Of a stretch of 64,000 bases of DNA, positions 26,331 through 36,327 are shown in pieces. Source of the DNA: Chrysomallon squamiferum. Its lineage: Eukaryota; Mollusca; Gastropoda; Neomphalida; Peltospiridae. Below the pieces are notes generated by a model. The model did not search any database. It had not been told where the DNA came from and was given only the letters and a program-made list of their open reading frames with translations. Made by a program: the position numbers and the translations under genes. Each line of letters opens with the position of its first letter. The first letter of the stretch is position 1. Where the stretch lies: the NCBI GenBank assembly GCA_012295275.1, contig CM022670.1:38877251-38941250 (forward strand), given 5' to 3'.

Positions 26331-26524
26331 TTCTTCCAGTACCCCAACTGTTCCATATTCGTCAGCTGATCTTGGATACAGCGAGGTTAACAGACAGGGT
26401 GGTGACATTTCAGGCTCAGATCTCGTCTGCTTTGACAGAGAAAAGGAAAAAAACCGGCTCAAAGAATATGACAGACAACTTTCTGGCAGGAACAACTCAA
26501 GACGGTCTGTTTCTTTAGAAAAAG
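26331..26524 (+). CDS. Exon of an unidentified gene, Ser-rich then charged helix
   Basis: Acceptor ATTTTTACTTGCAG and donor GAAAAAG|GTAAAT. One-base start and one-base end, in phase on both sides. The 64 full codons read SSSTPTVPYSSADLGYSEVN, a Gly/Ser stretch, then a charged helix (CFDREKEKNRLKEYDRQLSG) and a basic Ser-rich end (RNNSRRSVSLEK). The RRS sites look like candidate kinase targets. Family unknown. Confidence 0.7.
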
Positions 26525-26629
26525 GTAAATTCTAAATTTATACTAAATTCTTGTTTATTTTGTTACTCTGTACTGTTTATTCATAACTGATTAACCAAAA
26601 AAAAAAAAATATATATATATATATAATAA

Positions 26630-26745
26630 TATAGTCTTCTAAGAAGCTTTGAATTGATTAGTGTTTCTTTGAATTATTTAAGTTCTTTATTAGTTTATTT
26701 ATATAGTCTTCTTAGAAGCTTTGAATTAATTAGTGTTTCTTCTTA
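26630..26745. repeat. Direct repeat of about 41 bp, 72 bp apart, containing palindromes
   Basis: Two copies of TATAGTCTTCTAAGAAGCTT followed by TGAATTGATTAGTGTTTCTT start at about 26630 and 26702. Each contains a near-palindrome (CTTCTAAGAAG and CTTCTTAGAAG). They lie in the intron after the exon at 26331-26524. Confidence 0.8.
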
Positions 26746-27234
26746 TTATTTTGTATCATAAAACTTTTATAAGTAAATGTATGGCAAATAATATATTTAT
26801 ATTTTTTTACTTCTGACAATTTATGTCAAGTGTCTGCTAACTAGGTATCTGGATTTGTGTATCAGAATTAATGTCAGACATCATGTTCCATGAAAAGTAA
26901 AAAAAAATGATGTAGCATTTTTACTAATTACATTTTTCTCACTCCTTTGAGGTTTATTCAAGAATCCCATATTAAATTTAATTTTGAAGAAAACTTTAAC
27001 TGGAAAATGTAAACTAGGTTTGCTTGTGTTCTGGCGATTTTACAGAACTTAAAAAATAATTTTTCCTCTGTTTCCAATTTTATTTTTACAGAACAATTAA
27101 TAATAAAATTACTCTAGGCAAAGTAAACTCAATTTTATTTCGGTATAATATTATACTGTTTATCAGTTTTATTTTATTAATATTAATGTTAGTTAATGTT
27201 AAATTTTTTTTTTTTTTTTCTGTTATTCTTTCAG

Positions 27235-27384
27235 TGAATTATGAAAATGACAGGGAAGAGTTACGACCAATAAAAAACACGTTTCCCACAGCCAAGTCAA
27301 ATCAAGGAAGACCAAATGGATTGAGAGGAAATTTTATAAGGACTGATCAATTGCTCAATCCCAAAAATAATGTTTCCTTTCAGA
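27235..27384 (+). CDS. Exon of an unidentified gene
   Basis: Long poly-T tract then acceptor TTCTTTCAG. Donor TTTCAGA|GTAAGT. Two-base start, one-base end, in phase. Reads VNYENDREELRPIKNTFPTA, then KSNQGRPNGLRGNFIRTDQ and LLNPKNNVSFQ. Asn/Gly/Arg-rich, probably disordered. No recognised domain. Confidence 0.7.
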
Positions 27385-27633
27385 GTAAGTATCAGTATAT
27401 GTTTATTGGTTTTTTTTTTTTTTACAAAATTATTCTGAAACTAAATATTTCATTAGATAAGTTATAAAATATTAATATTTTTTTTATTTATTTATTTATT
27501 TTTTTAAATCTATTTTAGTCAAATAAACAGCAAAACTTTTAAAGTTAAAGAAAACAATGGAATTGTACAAGCATTTATTTCAAAAGATGATTTTTTAAAT
27601 TTATTTTTAATTATATTTATTATTATTGTTTTT

Positions 27634-27708
27634 GTTATTATTATTATTATTATTATTATTTAATTATTATTATTATTATTATTATAATTATAATTATTAT
27701 TATTATTG
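27634..27708. repeat. ATT microsatellite
   Basis: Interrupted ATT array in the intron just upstream of the 27737 exon. Confidence 0.9.
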
Positions 27709-27736
27709 CTTTTATGTAAAAATGTTCATGTTTTAG

Positions 27737-27952
27737 CTTTGGCAAGAGAACCTGAAGATCTCATAGCAATGGGGACAATCTGGAGTCCTAATGTTCAGCA
27801 ACGTGGTACTGCTATCCCTGCCAGCACAAAGTCGCAGACACTACCTTCACAATACAACAGTTTAACAGCCCAGACAATTCGCAAAGGGCCTAATGGCACT
27901 ACCAGTCGTACGTTACTTGGCAACCAGAATTTAAATACAGCAAGAAAAGAAG
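27737..27952 (+). CDS. Exon of an unidentified gene
   Basis: Acceptor CATGTTTTAG and donor AAAAGAAG|GTATGT. Two-base start, one-base end, in phase. Reads LAREPEDLIAMGTIWSPNVQ, then a Thr/Ser/Gln-rich stretch (AIPASTKSQTLPSQYNSL) and TSRTLLGNQNLNTARKE. Low-complexity polar sequence after a short hydrophobic patch (DLIAMGTIW), which could be a binding motif. Confidence 0.75.
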
Positions 27953-28237
27953 GTATGTTTATATTTATATCATTAAAATTTTCATAATTTTTCAAACCTG
28001 ATTTGTTTGCAGACTAAATGGCAAGAAACAGAATTGAAGTTGATAATCAGTTACAAACATTTTTTTTTTTTTTTTATTTTCATTATTATTATTATTATTT
28101 TTTTTTTGGCACTTATTTAATTTAATTTGTTTCAGTTTATTTACTTTTTATTTTTTTTTTTTGTTTAAAGAAATTCTTAAACTTTCCAAACATTAAACCT
28201 GTTATTTTATAACATTATTTTTATTTTAAAATTGCAG

Positions 28238-28386
28238 CTGAACCAAAGTACAATGACCCACTGTCAGGAGCACCTGCTTCCTTCCAGCAAAGACTTATGG
28301 AGTTGTCTTCTCTTGAATCAGAAACCATTAGGTGGGAACGAACTAAAAAAGTTAAGAAAAAGGCTAAGGCAGATCGTGACTCATGA
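28238..28386 (+). CDS. 3'-terminal coding exon of the unidentified gene
   Basis: Acceptor TTTTAAAATTGCAG. In phase from 27952. Reads AEPKYNDPLSGAPASFQQRL, then MELSSLESETIRWERTKKVK and a Lys-rich end (KKAKADRDS), with TGA at 28384-28386. The final helix (FQQRLMELSSLESETIRWER) is the part most likely to be conserved and the best query for a homology search. An AATAAA lies about 135 bases after the stop. From 17751 to here the deduced protein is about 324 residues, mostly polar and probably disordered apart from the 21.3-kb exon and this helix. I do not recognise the gene. Confidence 0.75.
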
Positions 28387-28519
28387 TGCATATGTTTCAT
28401 TAAAAATATTTCTCTTGAGTCACCTAAGTGAAACTGGCAGCAATGTTCAACCAACAGCAGCTTCTCAAAAAGCAATGTCTTGCTGTAATGAATGAATATA
28501 TTCTGAAAAATGAAATAAT

Positions 28520-28525
28520 AATAAA
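28520..28525 (+). terminator. Polyadenylation signal AATAAA
   Basis: First AATAAA after the stop at 28386, in a suitable position. The sequence is so AT-rich that such hexamers are common, so use is inferred. Confidence 0.4.
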
Positions 28526-28725
28526 AAAAAGATTTAAAAAGGGTTACTGCTAAATCTAATTGAAATAATATTTTTGTTTATGTGAAAAAGAAAGAAAAAC
28601 AAAAAAATTAAATGAACAAATGAAGTCATTTTCATTTTGTTGAATCTGAAGGTATAAAACTATAGCTTTTATATTTTTTATAATTTATTATTTATTTATT
28701 ACTTTTATATAAAAATATTTATTTC

Positions 28726-28771
28726 ATTTATTTATTTATTTATATATTTATTTATTTATTTATTTATTTAT
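28726..28771. repeat. TTTA microsatellite
   Basis: Imperfect TTTA array in the 3' flank of the + strand gene. Confidence 0.9.
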
Positions 28772-28948
28772 TCTATTCTATTCAATTCATTTCACATAAA
28801 ACAGACATAAGTAGAAAACCTAGAAACAAAATATTTATGAACTTACAATGAAATGCATGTATTTAGATTTGAATTTGTGCAACTATAACATTCATACAAT
28901 GACAAAAGAGTTGAAGATCTGTTAATAATGTTTTCTCACCCATTAAAG

Positions 28949-29028
28949 CATGGAGTTGAAAAACAGTTTCTCAAAGGAAGTGATGAAGGAAGCAAGTCTT
29001 ATGTTGAAAAAACTCCTACCAAAGAGAG
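28949..29028 (+). CDS. Weak exon candidate
   Basis: Acceptor TTCTCACCCATTAAAG and donor AAAGAGAG|GTACCA bound an open frame reading HGVEKQFLKGSDEGSKSYVE then KTPTKE. Another frame is also open from an ATG at 28950 (MELKNSFSKEVMKEASLMLK...). It lies beyond the stop and poly(A) signal of the preceding gene, so it would need an alternative 3' end or be a remnant. Confidence 0.2.
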
Positions 29029-30611
29029 GTACCAAAGCTACACAGCAAGGAAAGCGTTGTTAACACTTACTGTGTGTGCAGCCTTAAAATACTGCATTTG
29101 GAGATGAAGGGAGTGTATTTATTAAAGGGATAGAAACAATATGTCTGGGTGTGGAGATTTCACAAAGTAGCATGGATTGGAACTGAACAGAAGATGATTT
29201 TTTGAAGACAGTCAAAATGAGGACATGTCTCCCAAGGGCTGCCATTGTTTATGTTGCTGCTATGAAAACTTCACCTCATTGAGGTTCAGCTGCTAGTATT
29301 ATTATTATTATTATTTTTTTTTTTTATTTTTTTTTTTTCTCTCTCCGTTATCTGTGATATTTTCATAATGTCATTTATTCGCTGCAGAAATCATTCTTGT
29401 CCAGCTGGTTGTTGATGTGTGGCATTCATTACTTTTTAACACCAAAATTAGCTGTGTGAATGCATGGTTTGGATGATAAAAAAAACGTGTTCTGAAAATA
29501 AAAGAGTGTTGTACTTTTATCATTCAGGACACAGAATACCTCAGTTGTTACTTTGATGAAAGACAAATTTGTGATTGGTCGGTCATTTGTATGATTTGTC
29601 AGAAAAAGCCAACATTTATTATTATTATTATTGATTGTTTTTTCTTTCTTTCAATTTTTTTTTTTTTTTTTTTTTTTATTATTTTTTTTATTAATTTTTT
29701 TTTTTTTCATATTCCAACTATTTAACACGGCGCTATGTACACATTCAGCAATTTAAGCCAGAATATTGTTATAAAGTATTAAAATTTGTGTTTTATCTAT
29801 TGTATTTTGTTTTATTTAAAGACAATACACAGTGGTTATAAGTTTTTCAGAACTTTGTTTTATATTCACTAAAACCCATAGTGCTCTATTTCTACTAATA
29901 CAAATATGTAAAAAAAAAAAAAAAAAAAAATAATAATAATAAATTAAATAAACAACAAATAATAATAGTAAATAAATAAATAAATGAACTTCAAAAAGTT
30001 AAATATCATTAAAAAAAGATAATAATAAGAAAAAGAAAATAACTTATGTTATCAGTATTAATCTGATTGTTATTTTCAACACAACCAAATAACAAAATAA
30101 ATTAATGATCATACACAGACAGAAAGGAAAGTTTAAACAAAAATTATTTTCGGTAAATGAAAAGTAAAAGCAGACGCCCATAAATGAAAATAAACTGAAA
30201 CAAATAATAAGTTATTGGAGAGAATTAATTACCTGTTGGCTAGACAACAACACTCACTAAAACAAAACGCACCTAATTAAATTCAAAGCAGCCATTTTAT
30301 AAAATAGCCGGTTCTCAGTAGTTACCGTTTTCTACAGCTTATTAATTTGTTGGGTATGCTCGATCCAGTTAATGGGAAAAGAAAATAATCGATTGTAATA
30401 AATATTTCTATCCAATTTTCTGCATGAGCTATTGACTGACTGCAGAAACTTTTATTCGAAACAAATTGCTACGTACACATTCACCCACCTTATCACTAAG
30501 TAGTGCTGTTGCTAAAACAGCCCTTTGTCATGCCTTTAAGCTTTTCAAAGCGTAAATTATTAACAACTTGCAATTCTAGTAAACAGCGTGATATAACATG
30601 TTACCTGTTTT

Positions 30612-30615
<4 letters not shown>

Positions 30616-30653
<38 letters not shown>
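30616..30653. repeat. Poly(A) run of 38
   Basis: Unbroken A tract. It could be the tail of a retroposed sequence, but no flanking target-site duplication or recognisable body was seen. Confidence 0.9.
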
Positions 30654-30657
<4 letters not shown>

Positions 30658-30820
30658 TCATAAATTTTTCATATCGCTTTGCCGTTGTTTGCACTGAACC
30701 GCACGTAATGAATCAAGTGCAAAACCATAGGTGCACCAAGAAAAATAAGGAGAAAAAAAAAACATTGTCTATTTTTTCTTCATTTTATTTGTGTATTATT
30801 ATTTATTCTAAGCCAAACTA

Positions 30821-30851
<31 letters not shown>

Positions 30852-31275
30852 TTTTTCAATTTTTTTTAGAAACGATTATTTATTTTTGGCTTAGAAAAAC
30901 TTCTACTAAGTATGGAAACTGACAGGCACATAAAGAAAAAGATAATGAGTGATTATTGCAGACCTGACTCGGATCCAAAACACCTCCCCCTCACCTGGGG
31001 GATTAGACTCCTAGCTTATCAGCGTCAGATATTAAAATGGTGGACGGAGAAGGGCGTACAAACAACTGTTATATGTACACTGAAATAATTAATTATCAGA
31101 CACACGTACGACAAATTTACTGATAACGAAAAGATTCGTGTCAGACATTACAATCCTAGATACAATTGTATTATTGTAACTGTTTATATGTACAGTTTTT
31201 AATTAACGTATAGAAAATTGTAAAAACTTTAATGTTAAAAATTACAAAGTTTTGTGTTTTATATCTTAACATTTA

Positions 31276-31276
31276 A

Positions 31277-31336
<60 letters not shown>

Positions 31337-31340
31337 AATA
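31276..31340. repeat. AAT microsatellite
   Basis: About 20 AAT units, then AAAT units. Confidence 0.95.
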
Positions 31341-31516
31341 ATAAACTGCTTATTTTTGTTTATAATTTCTGTCATTTATAACGACAATAATTTTGTATCG
31401 GTATCTGCTCTCTCATCAAAAGACCATCGTTAATTTTATTGACAGTGTGACAGTGTCAGTCAGTGAGATGAAATGTAGCCAGATTTTTCTTCAAATAAAT
31501 CAATCAATCAATAATG

Positions 31517-31517
<1 letters not shown>

Positions 31518-31560
<43 letters not shown>
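31518..31560. repeat. AAT microsatellite
   Basis: About 14 units of AAT. Confidence 0.95.
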
Positions 31561-31909
31561 TGAAAATGTGACACTTATGCAATAAAGGAAAACGAGATTT
31601 AAATGTTTCTTTTAAATCGTGGTTTATTTTTTGTAATTACATTTTACTTATAAGAATTGTAACTCTTAGAAACAAACATAAAGTTAAAGTTATTTTATTA
31701 ATTTGTATATGAAACGAATTTTTTGAAAAATATGTTTACTATGTAATTTTTAAAAAAACCCGAACAAATCTACAAATCAATACCTACATAATTTACAGAG
31801 TTGTTATTATTATTTTTATTTATTTATTTATTATTTATTTTTATTTTTCTTCTATTTATTCATATTATTATTATCTTTTTAATTTAAAAAAAAAATAAAA
31901 TAATAATAA

Positions 31910-31940
<31 letters not shown>

Positions 31941-32140
31941 TCTTTCTTTCTTTTTTTTTCTTTATTTTATTTTATTTTATTTTTTTTCCTTTTTTATTAT
32001 TTATTATTATTATTTATTTAGGGAGTGGCATATACTGAGGATACATTTTAAAGATGAAATTAGTTACGTTATAAATACAAAATAATCAAAACAAAAACAA
32101 CAAAAATCAGTACGCCATTTAAAACGGTTTGACATACAGA

Positions 32141-32146
32141 TTTATT
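32141..32146 (-). terminator. Polyadenylation signal (minus strand) of the B-box gene
   Basis: AATAAA on the - strand about 320 bases after the stop codon. A second copy lies at 32152-32157. Use is inferred. Confidence 0.35.
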
Positions 32147-32464
32147 CTTCTTTTATTATTATTGAAAAAAAATAAAATAATAACAAGCACTGACTCCATT
32201 TATATTTTAACAATTACACATTCAATAACAGTTTCTGGAAGTAATGCATTCTATAATAAATAAATAAATAGGCATTTAAACAAACAAATAAATAAAAACT
32301 AAACAAACATAAACATAAACAAAACAAATAACAACAAACAAAAACTAAAATAAACAATTTCTTATCTTCTTGTTTTTTTCTTTGATTTACTGAACTTTCT
32401 CTAAGGTCTAGATATCGTGTTTTCAGCTGTGTTAAATGTTTCAACCATTCAACATTAATCACTA

Positions 32465-34783
32465 TCAGTCAACCATCTGGAATATTTTAATACTTCCGTC
32501 GCACTGGGTGACGTACATAAAACCGTCATGGCCGAACACAACGCTGGCTGGAACAGTGTTTCCGTTATCTGCAGAAAGAATCACTTCCGGTCGTGAACCG
32601 TCTTGTCTCGTCCTCACAAGCCTTCTGTGGTCTTTGTCTCCATCCACGATGTAGATGTGAGCGTTTTGGTCGAACGCGACACTCCAAGGCTTCGCGAGAT
32701 CGATTTCGAATTTGCACGCGTACTCGTCAGCTTTCTGAAGAAAGGCTACTCTGCCTCCGAACGAGCAGCAGGCGAGCAGGAAATCCTCTTTGTGGTTGCA
32801 GCAAAGTCTCGTCTTGTAGACGTCCGGGTCGATTTCAGTTTGTATGGTCTGCAGGAGGTCGCCGTTAAAAGTGAGAACGTCAATGTGAACGTATCTCTCC
32901 ACGATTCCGTTAGGCGTATAGCTGACGGCGATTTTGCCAGTCGCAAGACGAGCTATTCCCTGGTAATATTTCTGAGTGTACAGAGTCTTGTCAACCATCA
33001 CTCGAGGCTTCACTTTAATAAACGTGATGTCTGTGCCGCCAGTGACAGCCACGGTGTTGTTACCCACTTCAGCCAGGCAGCAAGGATCGAAAGATAATTC
33101 CATTACGGTCGGGTGGTAATATTCACCCTCTTTAGCGAATGCTATGAGACACGAATTCCACCCGTCTGCAACCACAACAGAATCGTCCGGTTGGACTACT
33201 GCTATGTCTAGCTGATGCGGTTGGAACGTGACTTCCACTGGGGGTCTTTCGAGAACGCCGACAAGTTTTGTGGAATCTGTACTGCTCAGACGCTGACCGA
33301 TGTTCCTCATCTTTACAGTTGAAACGGACTGAAATGTTTCATCTTCTACCGGTAGCTGCAGCGTCTTGATCAGCACTGGTTTTGTGGAAAGTTCTGTTAC
33401 GATTTCTGCTCTGTCCGTCTCAGCTTTAATTTCACGTAATATCTTAGGAGTGAAACGAAATGTGTTACGGTCCACTGCAGTCTTGTTGTAAAATTCCGGC
33501 GAACAGTTCGTCTGCAGTTCCCTTCTTGTACTTAAACTCAGCAGTTTGCCCATGAGCTCTAACGGGCTGTGACGAACACGAGGTTTGGACGAACTGTTTG
33601 GCGAACGTGATTCGGATTTATTCGATGTACTTTCTATATGCACTTGAGATTCATGACTATTAACATGTTGACAGCTTGTTTTAATACCAGTGCATTCATT
33701 AATGCCCTGAGGCTCGACAGGCGAAAACGCCGAACTTCTCGCATGCGAGTCAGATTGTTTTATGAAGCTCACAGATAGAGAGTTGCCGTTCTTGATCGAC
33801 TGGCGGTTTGGCTTCGTTCTCAGTTCTGACGATAAAATTGGCTGTTTAAATTTGATTTTAGTTGGTATTGGTTTTTTAATTTCCGTCTCGGTCTGGCCGT
33901 ATTTTGTGTACACTTCTTTATAACTGCAATCCATTCCGGGCCTCTCGGGAATTAGATTATTTTTCTCAGGTTGTTTTACTCTCGGAAATGTCTTATCATC
34001 GGCGACATCTTGGAAACAGTTACGATCTTCAGTTTGCACTGTATCCTTCGTGTCTTCCCTCTGGGCATGCATGTTTATATTACCATTGGTTAAAATACTG
34101 CGAAAGACTGGTGAAGTGTTAATTTTTCTTACTTCATATTTTTGAAAGTCATTGTGTAAATAATGTTCTTCATGACTGCGTGACCGGTTCGGTGTGGATA
34201 TTGCCATGTTACTTGTCTGAGATTTATTCATGCTTTCGGAAAGTTGCAACAGACTGTCTGTCGCATTTAACACGTTCATTGAACCGTCTACTATCGTGGC
34301 CACGTTAAATAACAACGATTGCATGGAGTTCTGTTCCTGGTTGCAAACGCGCTCTAAGCTGTCCAGTATTTTTCGAGTTTCAATCTTTATCGCGTGAATG
34401 GCGTCTGCTTCACATTTCAAAACCTCTTTTTTGATAACCGAAAACGCGTCTTTCTTGACAGACGCTTCGGAAAGCATCTGACTGCGGGCGTCTGAAATCT
34501 TCTTCAGTGCTGTGTGCAGTGCATCTTTATGTTTAGCGACAGCGAGTTTTCTTTGAACCAAGGCATCCTTCAGCGAACAGAGGTTTGCATTGCACTGAAC
34601 GTGTCGTCCGACAACGCAATCACTACATGCCGGCTGATTGCAAGCTTTACAGTACAGATCCACCACTTTGTTGGGATGAATATTACACTTACTGAAATAA
34701 TCTTGTGTCGATTTTGATTGGTTTAAATTATTGTCTTCAGATACAGAATCTAGTTCAACGCTGTCCAGACGCAGCGATTCCAT
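32465..34783 (-). CDS. RING-less B-box, coiled-coil, beta-propeller (TRIM-like) protein, 772 residues
   Basis: Single-exon gene. The ATG at 34781-34783 is the first in frame (an in-frame TGA sits nine bases upstream). Residues 33-64 form a complete B-box 2 zinc finger: C33-x2-H36-x8-C45-x2-C48-x4-C53-x2-C56-x4-H61-x2-C64. Residues about 65-165 are a helical, Lys/Glu/Ala-rich coiled coil, then a long polar linker (about 185-510). The last 255 or so residues carry propeller-like repeats such as LDIAVVQPDDSVVVADGWN and PWSVAFDQNAHIYIVDGDKD, as in the NHL/TRIM2-TRIM3/TRIM56-like families. There is no RING: only 32 residues precede the B-box, so ubiquitin ligase activity is not expected from this chain. 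Such proteins usually act as scaffolds or nucleic acid/protein binders in the cytoplasm. Markedly less AT-rich than its flanks. Lack of introns fits a retrogene origin or the single-exon habit of expanded invertebrate TRIM-like families. The orthologue cannot be named. Confidence 0.9.
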   Translation of the reverse strand: MESLRLDSVELDSVSEDNNLNQSKSTQDYFSKCNIHPNKVVDLYCKACNQPACSDCVVGRHVQCNANLCSLKDALVQRKLAVAKHKDALHTALKKISDARSQMLSEASVKKDAFSVIKKEVLKCEADAIHAIKIETRKILDSLERVCNQEQNSMQSLLFNVATIVDGSMNVLNATDSLLQLSESMNKSQTSNMAISTPNRSRSHEEHYLHNDFQKYEVRKINTSPVFRSILTNGNINMHAQREDTKDTVQTEDRNCFQDVADDKTFPRVKQPEKNNLIPERPGMDCSYKEVYTKYGQTETEIKKPIPTKIKFKQPILSSELRTKPNRQSIKNGNSLSVSFIKQSDSHARSSAFSPVEPQGINECTGIKTSCQHVNSHESQVHIESTSNKSESRSPNSSSKPRVRHSPLELMGKLLSLSTRRELQTNCSPEFYNKTAVDRNTFRFTPKILREIKAETDRAEIVTELSTKPVLIKTLQLPVEDETFQSVSTVKMRNIGQRLSSTDSTKLVGVLERPPVEVTFQPHQLDIAVVQPDDSVVVADGWNSCLIAFAKEGEYYHPTVMELSFDPCCLAEVGNNTVAVTGGTDITFIKVKPRVMVDKTLYTQKYYQGIARLATGKIAVSYTPNGIVERYVHIDVLTFNGDLLQTIQTEIDPDVYKTRLCCNHKEDFLLACCSFGGRVAFLQKADEYACKFEIDLAKPWSVAFDQNAHIYIVDGDKDHRRLVRTRQDGSRPEVILSADNGNTVPASVVFGHDGFMYVTQCDGSIKIFQMVD

Positions 34784-35542
34784 ACCTGTTCAGTTGTCAC
34801 GGACTGTTCACTGTTTGTTTTTTTTCTTCATGTGTCGAGTGACACGAACCTCTTGTGTTCTGATAATGACAGCATTTATATTAAAAATAATTCGTTTTAT
34901 CTGTTCTTTCAGAAAGTTTTCGTACCTGTAAGCATAAACAACATTCTACATATAACTGTCGTTAAGGCCGAATATACCATCTACTGGAAATCTGGAGAAA
35001 AATATTTACTTAATGCCTCAACACGCAAAACATACGTTTTAATAAATATAAAGCAAATAGTTGATATTTAACCATGGATATTGGTTATTTATATACTTAA
35101 GTCTCTGTATGTGAATAGTTATATTTAGCTATTCATTCTAGGAATTATAGTTTACACAAAAATATACACACTAATTTTTGAACACATTAATTTTCATTAT
35201 ATAAATATTGATTTGAAAATAATAAATAATTCATCATGGGAAGCAAAAACCTTCCAAACGGAATCAAATTAACGAAATATTTAAATATAATAGAGAGAAT
35301 GTTAAATGAAATACTACCAATTTTTTCTCATAAAATAAGCCTAGACGAAATTTTAACATAAATATTCGATAATTCTTTTTACTTTATGAGTCCACAAATT
35401 TGAATTTTTGTTATTTACGAAACATTATTCTATAAAGAAAAGGGATGTAGGTAACATTCAATATTTATTCTTTATCATGTTTATTTAATTTTAATAAAAG
35501 TCTCAATTACTGAAGTTAAAACACAAGAAGAAAGTTACCAAC

Positions 35543-35599
35543 CTTCATTTCTCGTCTCGACGTAAAACTCTTGAAAGCCGTGGTTAAACTGTCCAACGT
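35543..35599 (-). other. Possible 5' UTR exon of the B-box gene
   Basis: On the - strand this 57-base segment is bounded by acceptor CATATTTTAG and donor AATGAAG|GTTGGT, and lies 760 bases upstream of the B-box ATG. The B-box ORF itself is preceded by an acceptor-like GAACAG ending two bases before the ATG. Splicing the two would put an ATG (from GAAATGAAG) just upstream and out of frame with the main start. Inferred only. Confidence 0.3.
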
Positions 35600-36262
35600 C
35601 TAAAATATGAAGAAAACATGCCATGAAAAACCTGACAAAAGACATTTGTCAATAAAGTTCATCTCAAACAGACCGAGATTTAATCGCTGGTGTAGTTCCC
35701 AGAAATAAAAATAATAATAATAAAGAAATCTTCACTCTCCTTATGACATGTAAACTATTCATTATACAGACGCGTACGTCAAGCTTTTGAAATAAGAAAA
35801 ACCTACAGAGAAAACACCTTTGTATGCAGACGAATAGTACCATTAAAATATATCTTTAACATTTCTAAAAGAAAACTAAATACAAGCCACATATATGTAG
35901 TGAATAACAGTTAAGGATCTTTATTAGCACGCAAATAAAAACGTTCTGTTTTAATAATGATAAAATAACTACTTGACACAACCTGTACTTTGAGTTAGGG
36001 GTAGAAATTAAGAGATTATGATTTTTATGATTCAAAATGCTTGATAAAAATTCATGGATTATTTCATTTGAAAGAATTATTTTTGTATCCAGGATTTTGT
36101 TTGTTTTTTATCGCTAGTCGTTCTCTTACAGCCCTGCACACAGATGCAGTTACACAGACAGCTTGAGTATTCTCTGTCGGTCGAATGACAACTAGGACGA
36201 ATCATACAAATGTCCGTCAGAGGATTCTCGGCTATTGCTCGGGAGAATTCGTTTTGTCTTTG

Positions 36263-36327
36263 CTAAGGGGCCATAACTGGAATGTTTTATTGGCAAACTT
36301 CTTTAGAAACACAGTTATGTCCCTTAG
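36263..36327. repeat. Inverted repeat with 17/16-bp arms
   Basis: The left arm CTAAGGGGCCATAACTG (36263-36279) and right arm CAGTTATGTCCCTTAG (36312-36327) are reverse complements apart from a one-base gap and one mismatch, around a 32-base loop. Could be a hairpin or a remnant of a palindromic element. Confidence 0.75.

Larger units (their letters stand above)
28387..32464. other. Intergenic, very AT-rich, repeat-laden
   Basis: Starts with the 3' UTR of the + strand gene and ends with the 3' UTR of the - strand B-box gene. Contains a TTTA array (28726-28771), an A38 run (30616-30653), AAT arrays (31276-31340, 31518-31560) and a T-rich block (31800-32030). Two weak coding hints are reported separately: 28949-29028 and the small open frame at 31037. 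Confidence 0.6.

Noticed and set aside
30616-30653. Retroposon tail
   Set aside because: The A38 run alone is not enough: no target-site duplication or element body was seen.
31037-31123. 28-codon ORF beginning MVDGEGRTNNCYMY
   Set aside because: Too short, with no promoter or splice evidence. A first exon cannot be excluded.
32603-33097. 164-codon + strand open frame
   Set aside because: Antisense shadow of the B-box gene's propeller region. No start context, splice sites or domain.
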